A program made the position numbers and the translations under genes. Source: Bactrocera neohumeralis (lineage: Eukaryota; Arthropoda; Insecta; Diptera; Tephritidae). Taken from it: 64,000 nucleotides of DNA. The stretch covers positions 70,095,076 through 70,159,075 of the forward strand of contig NC_065923.1 in the NCBI RefSeq assembly GCF_024586455.1. Direction: 5' to 3'. Under the pieces are notes generated by a model, which did no database searches, was not told the DNA's origin, and was given only the letters and a program-made list of their open reading frames with translations. Below, one piece after another: positions 24,756-36,381 of the stretch; position 1 is the first letter of the stretch, and every line of letters starts with the position of its first letter.

Positions 24756-25166
24756 GCGCCTAAAAGTAGGAAATCAAATATGAATGTGATATTTTCCAAA
24801 TAATTTCATTTCGATTTTTCAAATTATTTACTGTCCGTTGATATATATACATTTGCTATTTAGTTATTTTAGCAGACATTTAATATTTCTTTTATAATGA
24901 TACGCTTAAAAGTATGCAATAAAATATGGATGAAAATTTTTCCAAGAGATTTCCTGACATGTGACGCATACATTTCTATTTAGTTAATTCTGAATATGTG
25001 TAACTTTTATATTTGCTGTAACTATGCACCTAAAGGTATGCAGTAAAAATTTTGCAGATCGATTTTCAAGTTATTTACTGCTTTTTGATATATACATTAT
25101 ATTATTTTAGAAAATAGTTGATTATTTTATTTTGTAAATAATAATGATGCGCTTAAAAGTATGCCA
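24756..25166 (-). promoter_or_regulatory. Minus-oriented Su(Hw)-like motif array
   Basis: Four copies read gcgcctaaaagtaggaaa (24756), acgcttaaaagtatgcaat (24902), gcacctaaaggtatgcag (25026) and tgcgcttaaaagtatgcca (25148). Core spacings are 146, 124 and 123 bp. Between them, phrases such as 'aatatgaatgtg', 'atatatacattt' and 'attattttag' recur loosely, so this is an old tandem array. The site at 24902 matches the 12-mer consensus exactly. Confidence 0.8.
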
Positions 25167-25507
25167 AAAATATGAATGTGGATGTTTTTGAAGTAATTTT
25201 CTGACATTTGATAAATACATTTAATTATTTTAGAAGATGTGTATATTTTTGAATAGTGGGAAATGTTTCATACCGATCTAAGCTTGATTACTTTGTAAAA
25301 AAAAATAGTAAAAAAATTGTATTACATTTTATGAAATTAAAACTTTTTTGTTAATAATTCTTTTTTATAAAATTTTTTTGATATAACATCCAATATTTTT
25401 TATCTATATTTTTTAGGAATTTAACTTATCTGATGTGTTTTGAAAATATCTAATATTTTACGTACCTACCTTTAACTAATCAAATATATATAAAAACTAT
25501 AAATATA

Positions 25508-26142
25508 CTCCCGAAAGTAGGCAATGTCCTCCTTATTTGACCAATATTGCGAATAATTCGTCTTGCAAAATATACTTTTTATTTCAAGTTGAAATAAAAT
25601 TTAGACATATGTGTATACTAACCCCCTAAATTCGATTTTCCATTTAACAGCTAAAACAAATAGTGTTTTTACCATCACTATGGAAAAATTTCACACAATC
25701 TAATATTACATATTTGTAGAAATATAGATATAAATAGCTTACAAAGTTGTCTAATTTATCACAGTGGCTGGCAACAAGACTTCAAATCATTTTCAAGCAC
25801 ATACACTACGCCCGTCTAAATGTATGCAATAATAATTGTGCAAATATTTATAATTACTTAATATTGTAATAATCTTTTACATTTTGCAGCCGCTGGCAAA
25901 ATGTGAAAATATGCAAACAATGAACCGAATAAACGAAGGGCACTGTGCAAAGTTAAACCAGCAATATGTGTACACACTACTCGATACTCTGTGCGCCAAG
26001 TGTGTACACCGGAAAGGCGGTGTAATGAAAATCCCTGATTTTGTGTAAGCTTAAACAGTTGTGAAAGATTTTCCTAAGCAAACAAACGCCATTATATACA
26101 TATACAGGCAAATGGGCGTGCAATCTCCTAAAAGTATGTTAC
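25508..26142 (-). promoter_or_regulatory. Three further minus-oriented Su(Hw)-like motifs
   Basis: Copies at 25508-25526 (ctcccgaaagtaggcaatg), 25814-25830 (gtctaaatgtatgcaat) and 26125-26142 (ctcctaaaagtatgttac). They continue the orientation of the preceding array but have unrelated flanks. No gene is visible in the interval. Confidence 0.55.
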
Positions 26143-26149
26143 AGCTCCA

Positions 26150-27080
26150 TGCTCGGTAATTATACATTAGAGGAATTACTGTAAATATGCCCTAGGACAT
26201 GCTTTGGAAAAGGTCCAACTGGAGTATAGTAGCATGGTTGCTGCTTGCTACAGGCAGGACTGTAGTGTGCTTTTGGGCGCCATAGCGTGCATTGCATTGT
26301 TATTAATATATTATTAATATTTACTTGGGTCAGCAGCGTAGCAGCAGAAATTAAAAGTGAAGCAATGAAAGAGCTTCCAATTTGTAAAAATTTTCGTGAA
26401 AATAAAAATGTAAAAGTATATGTCCATATTAAAACGTCAAACTTTGTGTTGGATAGTACAATGTGGACCGGGGAGCGAGCAAATTAAATAAACAAGACAA
26501 TTGTTGGGCGGCAACTGTGCGGGCGCACCCTGTATAAACATTGTTATATGAAAGATTTTTAATTAAAATATACAAGTACATGCGCGTTGCATACATTTAG
26601 GTGGCATGGCAAATTACAAGGATTACAAGCTTTGGCAAAATGCAAATATTTGCTGTAACTCTAACTGCTTGTGCAACGCGTGCGCGCGTTGTTGGATTTT
26701 TTAATAAAGTAATTTGGCAAATTTGGCTGAGCTAGGGATTAGCTGGCTATATGCATATATTTTTTCTATATGCAAGCGAATATACTGTGCTAGGGCGTAA
26801 TTAATTAGTGATTGGTGCAAAGTTTACTTAAGAATTTTGCTCATAAGCTATGCACAAGTATGATCAAGTATCTCAGCTAAGAAGAGCAAGCATATGCTGG
26901 TGCTCAAAATGTGTTGCACGCCTTTAGGGAGGTGACGTGGGTGGCTCCACGTATACATAACTATAATTATGCATATTTAGTATAAAGTTAGTAGCAGTGT
27001 TTGTAGAAAACTTTTGCAATTAGAGTTAATGTTAAAATAATTTTAGCGAAGTAGCGAAACAGCGCGCAGAAATGAGCGGT
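26150..27080. other. Unique stretch with motif variants
   Basis: No gene; a 66-codon frame at 26287-26487 is unconvincing. Plus-oriented variants are at 26262-26281 (gtgtgcttttgggcgcc), 26586-26605 (gttgcatacatttaggtggc, good) and 26912-26931 (gttgcacgcctttaggga, weak). Confidence 0.5.
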
Positions 27081-27089
27081 TTTCTATTT

Positions 27090-28040
27090 TCAAAGTTGTT
27101 GCATACTTTTAAGCGTATGCGTCATTAGTTTTAGTGCTGACTTTTTAGCCGTAGTAATAGAATGTGAACTTGAAATATTAATAGAATTATAAAAATATGA
27201 AGTTTATAGGATGAAATGAAAATAATTGCATACATTTAGGTGTATGCAATAATATTAATTATAGATTGTGAACTTGAACAACTTTATTAACAGGTATAGT
27301 AATATTGAGAACAGAAGAATATCAGAAGATGAAATTTTGAATAATAGCATACTTTTAGGTGAAAAGTGGTTTAAAAAATTTAGTTTAATGTAATGTATGC
27401 TGATTGAAACTTAACTGAAACAACTTTTGATTAAACTAAACTACTTTCTAAACAATTGAAAAAAACAGAATGCAATAACTGCTGTTTTGCTTAGATAATC
27501 TTTAAATAAATAAAAAATAAGCATACTTCTAGGGGTATAAGCTTATTGCAACTATATAAAAAATGTTTTTAATCACCTTTGCTAATATGAGCTGAGAGAA
27601 TATTTGAAATCATATTTAAAAAAATTGCATACTTTTAGGCGGCCCATTAAGAAGATGTACCATTAGTTTTAGCGCTAGATTTGAACTTGAAGTAATATAT
27701 TATTTATATGGAGATCAGAAGATGAAATTAAAAGAAAAGCAAAAATTTAGGTGAAGAGTTGTTTGAAAACTTTGGTTACATATAGTGTAGAAGGAATGAG
27801 ACTTGTAAATAAATTTAAATATGCAGAGCAATAAAATTAAGACCAAAATAATCGCAGCTTTGCTTAAATAACGCTTAAATAAATAAAAAACTTGCATACT
27901 TCTAGGAGTTTAGAAACTTATTACAAATATATCAAAAAACTGATGGTATTTAATAAAGCGCCAGACATAGCAATACTAATGCGGTGTGAGAAAATTTTTG
28001 AAAAAAAAAAAAAATAGTTGCATACTTTTAGGGAAACGTT
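27090..28040 (+). repeat. Large degenerate tandem duplication with seven Su(Hw)-like motifs
   Basis: Core positions are 27101, 27228, 27347, 27521, 27627, 27894 and 28020, all plus, with a decayed eighth at 27739 (agcaaaaatttaggtg). Spacings are 127, 119, 174, 106, 112, 155 and 126 bp. The block 27090-27600 aligns with 27615-28010: both contain 'attagttttagcgct', 'tgaacttgaa', 'atcagaagatgaaat', 'taaataaataaaaaa' and 'gcatacttctagg' in that order. Duplication therefore copied the motifs in groups. Confidence 0.85.
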
Positions 28041-28050
28041 TAATATATAT

Positions 28051-28473
28051 TTGTACTTTTAGGTACCGTTTTTTCCAATGCAGAATGGCAAGTATTGACC
28101 GTGTCCTAATTTGATCACTTTTTGCAATGGTTTTGACAGCTGCTCTGTGCACCTTAAAACTATGCAATATTTTTCCAAAATATTTAAATATCCTTCATTT
28201 TAGTACAAATATCCACTTCACTCGTCCATACATAGAACATATGTATCAACTTTGATCTAAAACTTGCTTCACAACTAACTAAATTTCAAAATGCAATAAA
28301 TTGCATACTTTTCCGCGCGAACAAAAATGAAACAAATTACCTGTATTCCTGTAATGAGAGAGCAAATAATAAAAAAAATGTTGCAAATAAAACCCGCCAG
28401 CAAATCCCCTATTGTTAATGACAGCGCGCATTAATGCACTGCCATGCGCAATTTATGGCAAGCATTTAGGCGC
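28051..28473. promoter_or_regulatory. Trailing motif copies on both strands
   Basis: Weak plus copies lie at 28051-28066 (ttgtacttttaggtac) and 28457-28473 (ggcaagcatttaggcgc). There is a good plus copy at 28300-28318 (attgcatacttttccgcgc) and a degenerate minus copy at 28149-28168 (gcaccttaaaactatgcaat). Confidence 0.45.
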
Positions 28474-28479
28474 AACACT

Positions 28480-30480
28480 AGGTAAATTCAATGCGTTAAT
28501 CCAGCTGTTGGCAGCGCTGGTAATGAGACAGGTGCCAACGAAATGAGAAAAAATTCAAAAACAACAAAACACAAATACCACTGTGACAACAACAAATTAC
28601 CGCGCGCGCTAAATGTCACAAAAATGCGAACTAAATTAAAATCAAACGCTAATCCAGCTGCTTAATTTAATTACGCTAAAATAAAATGTCACTAACTCAA
28701 TTAAATTTTAATGCGCGGACAAGCGCGCGCGTCAACGCGAACAGACCGCTTGCGGCGACTACAGCTGGCACATGCGCGCGCAAAAAAATAAGTAGAAAAA
28801 TAGCGTTCAGGCGCGACGGTAGCGGCATGCGGCGCGGAAAAATTGTTATAAATTTTCATTTACAATTTCAATCAGTGTTTAATCCTAGCAATGACGCAGG
28901 CACGCACAAGCGCTGGCAAACAAGCGGCAGCGAGTAAAAGTGCTGCAAAAACAAGAAAAAAACATTAAAACAAATAAATGGATAGGCAAGCGGCGTGTGT
29001 GTGCGGAAATTGCTGTGCATGTGCGTTGTCAGAAATGTTTTCATGTAGCTTTGCTTGCGCGCTGCAAGCGGTATGTGTTTTATTTTGCAACCAACCTTCT
29101 ACTAAAGCGAAGCGCACACAGCGCTTCACTTATATGCATACATGGCTATATGTGCGTATGTTTCGACGTTGTATTTGAGCACGTACAAGGCATTTATTTC
29201 GATGGCGCGGCGTCACGCGCTAAGCTTAGCTTAATTCGGCTGCCGATAGAGTAGTCGCTATGTGGCAGCAAGTGGGTTGTAGCTGCTACGAGTGTGGTTG
29301 CGCGTTTGAGTGCTTCAGCTATTTATTCTTATCAGCGCTTCTGCGTCTCACGCTCTTCCCCAGCTTACACTCTACACCGCCGCTGTGCTGCTGTTCCGTC
29401 GCGCGGTCAGTGCTTAGCGTTGTGAGTCAGCTGGGCTTCTTTGGCAATAATTCTCAATTTAAATTGAATAAATGAACGCGCCAGTTTGTGCGTGTGTATG
29501 TGTACTTGTGTGAGGATGTGCCACATTTATAAATGGTTTTGTATGCGTGTCTAGCGTTTGCTATCTAATTGCTGCCATATCCCTCTCTATCCACACTCAC
29601 TCACTTAAGCTTACCGCTATCGCGCGCAGCCTTCTAACCTCCCCACTGCGCGGCATTAAAACTAACAAACGCGCACACACCAACACCGCGCAACTAAGTA
29701 AACATTTCAAAGTAAATCCAGAAATGAATTAAACCAACAAAACAGCAAGCGTCAGGCATAAGCGCAGCGCAACAGGAGTTGCAGCAAGTACAATACTGTT
29801 GCGTGGCGGGTGTGTTTTGTTGCTGGTCCTTGTTTTTTGTTATGTTTTGTGTGTCTTTTGCCTAAATCCCATGTCGATTAAGTAAAACGCCGCTGCTATT
29901 TTGTCTAAGCGCCGCCACAAACAACAAGAGCAAAAAAGCATAGCATATCCACAGGCGCAGCACATATAGCGCATACACGTCTACGCAATGTTACGTGTGT
30001 GCGCATTTTAGTTCCTTATCTCCGCTCGCGCGCCATGGCAACACAGTCCGGCAGCTCATTTTGGCTTAAAAGATTTAAATTTCTGTTCTGCTGTCGTCTG
30101 CCAGCCTCTTACAGCTCGGCTGCCTGTCTGTCCGCTTGGTATTTTTCCTATTACTGTCGTATTTGCTGTCGAGTGCTTGTGTTTGCTTATTTTTCCAAGT
30201 CTGTTTGTTGTTATTCTTATAGAGTTTCGTTTGTTATTATTTGCTTTGTTGCAGTAATTGGTGGGTTTGTCGGCTGTTATGTTAGACACCGTTGTGCATA
30301 TGTATGTGTGCGTGCGTGATTTTTCATTCGCTGTGTTCTTTGCTGTATAAACAGATTATTTGTTGTTCACTATAAGCCGCTGATCTTTACTTTAAACTTC
30401 TCTTATTGCTGTAGATTAAAGTTTTTCCATTTCGAAATTGTTTTGATTTAGTTTTTGTGATTTTATATAGGATGTTCGTA
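28480..30480. other. GC-richer unique island, no supported gene
   Basis: The composition differs from its AT-rich neighbours, with many gcgc words and (28560-29900) caacaac/gcgcgc-rich sequence. The island has essentially no motif copy. Several short frames (28686-28937, 28940-29254, 29999-30319, all plus) show no domain. It could be a conserved regulatory block or contain unrecognised untranslated exon sequence. Confidence 0.5.
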
Positions 30481-30779
30481 GGTGCTAAAAGGTTCATTCA
30501 TATTTGAGAACCTAGCGGTCGCCAAAAAACGATTCTTCCTTTCTTGTGTTTAGTGTTTGTGTTTTAAAATTTTTGTACTAGGGTGGGTTAAAAACAAAAT
30601 ATATTTTTTTCTCTTGGCACTTTGAAAAATAGAGAGAAAGAAACTATTCAATGTATAATATTATTTTAAAAATATCATATCATAAACTCATAAGAAAAAA
30701 ATTTCTCTGTAAGATAATCAATGTTATTTATATATGTATATGTACTAATGTCAAAAAATTTACAAAAAATAAATAAAAA

Positions 30780-31620
30780 TAATACATGGCATACTTTTAG
30801 GCGGAATTTCGATTTCGAGATTTGTCTTACTTATATATTTTCTGTATTATATGTGACCTGGTTTACGAAAAGGGAGCTAACGTGCGAAAACTAGTTTTCT
30901 GGGAAACAGCTGTTAAAAATAAATATCTCATCTTCCATCCGAATCAACTAAAAAGTTATTTTTTGACACCTAAGCCCCCTTTCCGTAGACCAGGTCACAT
31001 ATAATTTTCTTCTTATATTTATACTCACATCAAGTCGTTCAACTTAAGCTCTACAATCATTTTCCATACAAAGAGCCATATATTTTTGTTTCAGAACCAC
31101 ATATATATTATGTATATATATAATTTTTTTAACCTGATTTATTTTACAGATTATGAAATTTATTTATTTTACTGAAAATTTATGTACACTTAAGAGGAAT
31201 AAATCAAATTAAAATAATTATATTGCATACTTTTAGGAATGGTTTGCAACTTTGTCCCAATTATCAAACGAGCCAAACAACCATTTTGCATATGAAGAAC
31301 TATACGAGTATATTTACGGTTTAGAGCCTATGTATTTATATAAATATATATTTTTTCATATTAGTATATGTATGTGTAGTTTAGAACCCATTCTTACTAA
31401 TTTATCTTTTTTAATCTGAAACTGTTTTCCAAATTACGAAATACAGAATTTTTAGTAAAAATTTATATATAAGTAAGTAATCAAGTTGAAAAATTAATTA
31501 AAAAAATACGTTGCATACTTTTAGGCGTGAAATCGGTCTATGTTTTTGTCTCAATCATGTATATATACTAATTTAACCACTTTTTCTTATACAACTACTT
31601 ACAACAAGTCGATCAACTCA
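30780..31620 (+). repeat. ~290-bp degenerate repeat with three Su(Hw)-like motifs
   Basis: Motif cores are at 30789 (gcatacttttaggcgg), 31225 (gcatacttttagg) and 31513 (gcatacttttaggcgtg), all plus; 31221 and 31509 match the 12-mer consensus exactly. The 31225 and 31513 copies are preceded by alignable sequence ('attacgaaat', 'aaaatttat', 'aagt'). The 30789 and 31513 copies share downstream text ('tttgtct', then 'caagtcg.tcaactcaagctc' in two pieces), interrupted in the first by the MITE at 30846-31005. Confidence 0.8.
30846..31005. mobile_element. 160-bp foldback MITE
   Basis: The ends form an inverted repeat of about 30 bp. The left arm (30846-30875) contains atgtgacctggtttacg and the right arm (30975-31005) contains cgtagaccaggtcacat, with only about three mismatches. 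TA/TAT bases flank both ends, compatible with a TA target site as used by Tc1/mariner-type MITEs. The interior (about 100 bp) has no coding capacity; the 60-codon frame 30822-31004 is incidental. I remember this gacctggtctacgg sequence as repeated in tephritid genomes. Confidence 0.8.
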
Positions 31621-31629
31621 AGCTCAATT

Positions 31630-33160
31630 ACCACAAACTAGCAAAAGTACTTATGGCCCCGAAGTGTATGCAATGAAATGCAATAAACTTAAGAGTATCA
31701 GTTTGCCAATCATTAGGGCAATCATCCTAAAAGTCTGGTAGTGCCGCCGCTGGCTGGTAATAAAAAACTCATGCTTGATATGAAGACATAGCATTTGCAT
31801 ATGTACACACCTACATACACATACAAACACAAAACGGTACGCAGCTGCACTGGTGTCATAAGCGTGGAGTAGACATATGCATTTAAAATTTATAGATATG
31901 CGTTTGTTTGTGCCATTTGGCTAGAGGTTGTGTAAAAGTTAAATGCAACTTTTCGGATGTTGCATGCCGCCAGCTATTTGCGTACACATGAAGTGGATAT
32001 TGGCTGCGTGAGGGGTACTGGTTGCCTAGTCTACATGTATATGTACATACAATGGCTGCGACACTGTGAGTGTGTGCTTGCTGCATACTACACTACATAC
32101 TTATGGAAACTGTAATCACCTATTTGCTATCTTTTAAACGAAACTTCTCCAGCCGGCAAAGCAATTGTGGGCACTGCGGACATACATACATATATGGATA
32201 TATTATAAACGCCTGGAGCCAAATTTGATACAAGCACAATTTTTCTGCTTATACACATATGTCTCGCAGTGTTTGGAAAATATTTCGTTGCCTTCCTGTT
32301 ACTAAATACACACCCTCCCACCGCGCACTTATCTTAGCAAACATTTTCCTATTTAAATTTCTAATTTTTCCTGACCCTACCAGAGGCGTCTTATCAGCAA
32401 CTCGACTGCCCGCCGCCCAATTGTCGTAACACCATTAGTGTGTTGTTGGTTTTCCGGTGCATGTGTGACAATTTGTTTGGAAAACATATGCAGACAAATA
32501 TATGTATACAAATTGTGCCTGTTTTGAGCAACACTTGCCATGAGCAACACTTTCAAGAAAACTTTTTCAACAAAATATTTACGATTTCTGTTAGTATTTG
32601 GTACTTCTGCTTTTATTATTGTGTTGCTAGAATCTCATATTGTGCTAGTGTGTTGCTCAGTCCATTAGAATTATTTGTCGACCAATGTAGGTGGTAGTCT
32701 AGCTTAAGGCGCAGTTAGTTATGTTTGGCAACCTTTTCTGAAGGCTTCTTTATACATTACTGATTTTATTGCGTTTCTGTATTTTTAAGCTTTAGAATAT
32801 GTAGGCAATTTTTCCTTATTGACTTGCTAACAATATTTACTTTACTAAACTTTATTGTGGAACAAAAATTTTATGAAAATAATATTTTTTAAAAGCAAAT
32901 TGGTTGCTTCCAACAAATACTACGTCATTATCTCTTTATAGCAGTATTATATATATTTTTTAATATATGTATAATATAAGTATTCATTCTCCAAACAGCC
33001 TAAAAGTATGCAACTAAAACAGTTTCAATATATTTTTGCCATTAATTGACCTTCTCTTTCCTGCAACAGCACATATATGTATAGTACATAAATATTTTTA
33101 TACGAATTCATTGCCGCCGGCAAGAAGGCGACATCCCTTTTTATTGCTAGTAATTACAAA
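31630..33160. other. Unique stretch with scattered motif copies
   Basis: No gene; frames at 31883-32086 minus and 32440-32697 plus are unconvincing. Motif copies: 31655-31675 minus (ccccgaagtgtatgcaatg), a weak one at 32092 plus (ctacatacttatgg) and a good one at 32996-33015 minus (cagcctaaaagtatgcaact). Confidence 0.5.
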
Positions 33161-33165
33161 ATTTT

Positions 33166-33185
33166 TATTGCATACTTTTGGGCAA
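33166..33185 (+). promoter_or_regulatory. Su(Hw)-like motif
   Basis: Reads tattgcatacttttgggcaa and matches YRYTGCATAYYY exactly with the TTTTNGGC extension. Confidence 0.7.
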
Positions 33186-33539
33186 CAGCATAGACTAAGC
33201 GTGTGTTCGTAATATTTCTTAATAAAAATATACCCTCGGGGAGCTGCGTTGTGTTTGGGCTGGGCAGCACAAACATAATTTTCATTACATTTTGCAAATA
33301 CATTTGAAAATACTACATAATTTTGGGCGTTATGTTAATAAATTGTACCAACGGTTAGCTGCTGACAGTAGTTGGTTTAGAAAATAGCAGGAGAGCAATT
33401 AATTCAAAGGTTTTGTGTAAAATGTGTTGATTGTTGACAGTGAATAACTATTGGAGGTACACGAGGTATACGTTTAATGTGCTAAAAGGCACAGTGAAAG
33501 GCATTATATTTATATTATATCTAATATGAGACACTAATT

Positions 33540-33790
33540 CCAACTTGTAGCCAAATTATTCTGCTTTACAACAATTTAAAAACTCTTGTGAAAAATTAAA
33601 GCATACCTTTTGGCGTTTTTTCTTTTGTTTTAATTAGGTACACAAATCTCTACTGAATTTATATATAAATTTATAATAACCCATGTTAGTGAATAGTTTC
33701 ATGTCGTAGTAAATTATTATATATTTGTCAGCCTAAAACAATGTTAAAAAATGTAAGCATATCCTTCGGCGCTAAGCTTTATTTGTGGTA
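33540..33790 (+). repeat. Two-copy degenerate repeat (155 bp) with motifs
   Basis: Two segments contain a motif followed by 'tacaaa.atctc.a.t.aattttat'. The motifs are aaagcataccttttggcgt (core 33601) and taagcatatccttcggcgc (core 33756), both plus and both keeping a GGCG end although the middle has changed. A weak copy (ctacataattttgggcgt) precedes them at 33313. Confidence 0.7.
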
Positions 33791-33892
33791 TGTTAAATAA
33801 TACAAAGATCTCAATTAAATTTTATAAAAACCAAAGAAATCGAGCACAGAAGATGTAATACCCTTCACAGGTGCATTTTTATAAGATAATTG

Positions 33893-34225
33893 TGTATAAA
33901 CAGATCTTTTTTGATTTAATAGGTCAGTTTATATGGCAGCTATATGGTATAGTAGTCCGATCCGAAATTTTTTTTTTGGAGATTGTAGCGATATCTTGAA
34001 TTATAATCTGTGCTGAATTTCGTGACGATATCTGGTCAAATAAATAAAATTTCCATACAAGGATTTGAGTTTTGTAGGACATTTATATGGCAGCTACATA
34101 TATGCAACAGTGATCCAATCTGAACAATTTATGCATATTGTGACGGTGTCGTGAGTAACATGACCTATCGTGCTAAGTTATCTAGTCAAATTAAAAATTT
34201 TTTTATACAAGGACTCTGTTCAGGG
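33893..34225. repeat. Dispersed ~165-170 bp fly repeat, two copies
   Basis: Same family as at 19785: 'gtttatatggcagctatatg', 'agtccgatccgaa', 'gtgctgaatttcgtgacga', 'tctggtcaaataaa' and 'ttccatacaagg', then a second diverged copy to about 34220. No coding capacity. Confidence 0.8.
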
Positions 34226-34271
34226 TATAGAAATATTAATTTCCCTGAGGCGCTATAAGCAATTGTATATA

Positions 34272-34290
34272 TATTGCTTACTTTTAGGTA
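34272..34290 (+). promoter_or_regulatory. Su(Hw)-like motif
   Basis: Reads tattgcttacttttaggta, with GCTTAC for GCATAC. It stands between the dispersed repeat and the 133-bp array and is opposite in orientation to the latter. Confidence 0.45.
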
Positions 34291-34339
34291 TATAAAATAG
34301 TTAGAGGTGCCTCTATTACATTTGCAACAAATCTAAAGT

Positions 34340-34715
34340 TTAATATAACAATATTCCATGCATATTTGCCGGAAAGTATGCAACAGTTCAATGAGAAACT
34401 ACGCCAAAGTCTACAACTTCCAGTTGTTTTCAAAATTAATACACTTAATTTATATATTCGACAAATCTAAAATTCAACAAAGTATTTTCCAAGCATATTC
34501 GCCTAAAAGTATGCAACAGTTCAATGGTAAACTACGCCAAAGTCTACAACTTCCAGTTGTTTTCAAAATTAATACACTTAATTTATATATTCGACAAATC
34601 TAAAATTCAACAAAGTATTTTCCAAGCATATTCGCCTAAAAGTATGCAACAGTTCAATGGTAAACTACGCCAAAGTCTACAACTTCAAATTGTTTGCAAA
34701 ATTAATACACTTAAG
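34340..34715 (-). repeat. Near-identical 133-bp tandem triplication with Su(Hw)-like motif
   Basis: Core positions 34376, 34509 and 34642 are exactly 133 bp apart. Units share tcgcctaaaagtatgcaaca, then 'gttcaatggtaaactacgcc', 'aaagtctacaacttcc', 'gttttcaaaattaatacac' and 'acaaatctaaaattcaac'. The second and third units are almost identical; the first carries ttgccggaaagtatgcaaca. All three cores match the 12-mer consensus on the minus strand. The two 70-80 codon frames seen here are products of the repeat. Confidence 0.95.
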
Positions 34716-34739
34716 TGCCGCATACCACAAATGCATTGT

Positions 34740-36370
34740 AACAAATGACTCGTAAAATGCCTAATCGCCTAATGTCCTTGTAAGCTAACCTTCAAACTCA
34801 ACCCCAAGCGAGTTATGCAATAAATTACACAAAACTGATATGAAACTTGTACAAATATTCATACAGGCATTTATTATTCAATTACTTCAGCTGAACGGCT
34901 GGGCTAAAAATAATCATAATAATAAAAAACCAAAATAAACACACACACATACTTCCATGCATACATATATAGATGTGTGTGTGTAAGAGAATAGTGTTCT
35001 ATAGATAGTGTAGTATTGGTGAAAAACTTTTCACATTTTAACGAGAAACGACAAGACCATTAAATGCAAACTGCTTACTCATGAAGTTTTACCGACTGCC
35101 TGATGACTCACGCACATCCACACACCTACATACATAAATACATATGGTTACTCGCACGCATACATTCATGCTCTAATAAACTTGCTAATCACTTTATTTG
35201 CGCACAAATACATACAAATGCCAGCGCTCGGCAGGATGAAGCAACGGAACTGCGAAAGTTTGACGCAACATATTGGCACAAACACATACTGGCCAAAAAT
35301 ATATGCGCACACACATGTGCTTGGGACTTGGCAAATAGACAAATGGTCACAGCAGGGCACTAATATCGGTATTACTTGCTTTGGTGTGGTCAAATAAATG
35401 GTGAAAATCTACGAAAAATATAACCAACAATATGTGGTACATACATACATATATAGTGCATGTATGTAGATTTGTGCCCACATAAGCGTGTTGGCCTGTG
35501 AAGGTTCCGAAAATGCATAATCTGCAGAAAATTTACACAAATACTCTGCAAGAGGCCAAATGCCAGGAGTTATGGTCTTCACCCACAGTCCATACATATG
35601 TGTGACTAGCGGAAAGGTCCACAGGGGTATAAGCAGTAAGGACATATCCTTTGGACCACTTTGAATATTTGCCTGCAAGAAAAGCAGAAAGTGTGTGATA
35701 TTTGTTGTTGGTTTTGCTTTGGAGCTGTTGAAAATATTTTATTTTTTGACTAAAATTTGTAAATTCTGGTGTTCATAGTGGGTCGATAAATAATGGCTCT
35801 AAATGGAAACTTGCATAGATTAGTGTGTTAAAAGGACATTTATTTGCATTGATTAAGGACACAAGTGTCACAGCAAACGTTAAAGTTGCTTTCATTAAAT
35901 GTGTGTAGAAATTAGGCAAATTTTACCGATAATTGCCAAAATTAATATAAATTTTAATTTGTAGCCTGCTTGTATGCTATAAAATTATATTTATATTTGG
36001 GTTTCAGTGCAGGTTTTTAGGTTGGAGGGAAATTGCTGACAATTATGAAATTTAAAGTAAATTTAGTTTCAGCCTTATTGTATGCTATAAAACGTTATTT
36101 ATATTTGAGACGCGCTGTATATTTTTAAAATTAATTTTTTAAATTTTTAGTATGGTTTTTAGGTATTAAACTTAGTAATGATGAATATTATGTTAGACTT
36201 GAAAGCTTATACATATGTTTATGGTATACAAATTTTAGTATAGTATAGTATAGTGTAGGCGTAATAAGGCAATTATATGTTTTGTCACATTTCTCCCATT
36301 TTTGTATCACAAGCGATCAGAAAATAATCGAATTCACATCTTTTTACATACTTAAAAATGATGCAGTAAT
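34740..36370. other. Mostly unique stretch, no firm gene
   Basis: Apart from the weak exon candidate at 35409-35678, nothing gene-like was recognised. A TATAG-type short repeat occurs at 36236-36257. The part 35945-36110 holds two related segments ('agcctgcttgtatgctataaa' and 'agccttattgtatgctataaa' with 'ttatatttg'). Confidence 0.5.
35409..35678 (-). CDS. Weak candidate exon, product unknown
   Basis: An open minus frame runs from a good-looking splice acceptor (tttctgcttttcttgcag, plus-strand position about 35672-35690) to a stop. It reads SGPKDMSLLLIPLWTFPLVT, then HMYGLWVKTITPGIWPLAEY, then LCKFSADYAF and further residues. The central part has a less simple amino-acid composition than most frames here. 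I do not recognise the protein, no partner exon was found, and the distal part enters a tatgtatg tract. This is most probably chance. Confidence 0.12.
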   Translation of the reverse strand: MQANIQSGPKDMSLLLIPLWTFPLVTHMYGLWVKTITPGIWPLAEYLCKFSADYAFSEPSQANTLMWAQIYIHALYMYVCTTYCWLYFS

Positions 36371-36381
36371 AAAAAAAAAAC

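Noticed and set aside
24756..34651. CRISPR-like array interpretation of regularly spaced 17-bp motifs
   Set aside because: The sequence is eukaryotic fly-type DNA, spacers are themselves diverged repeat copies, spacing varies and no cas gene is present.
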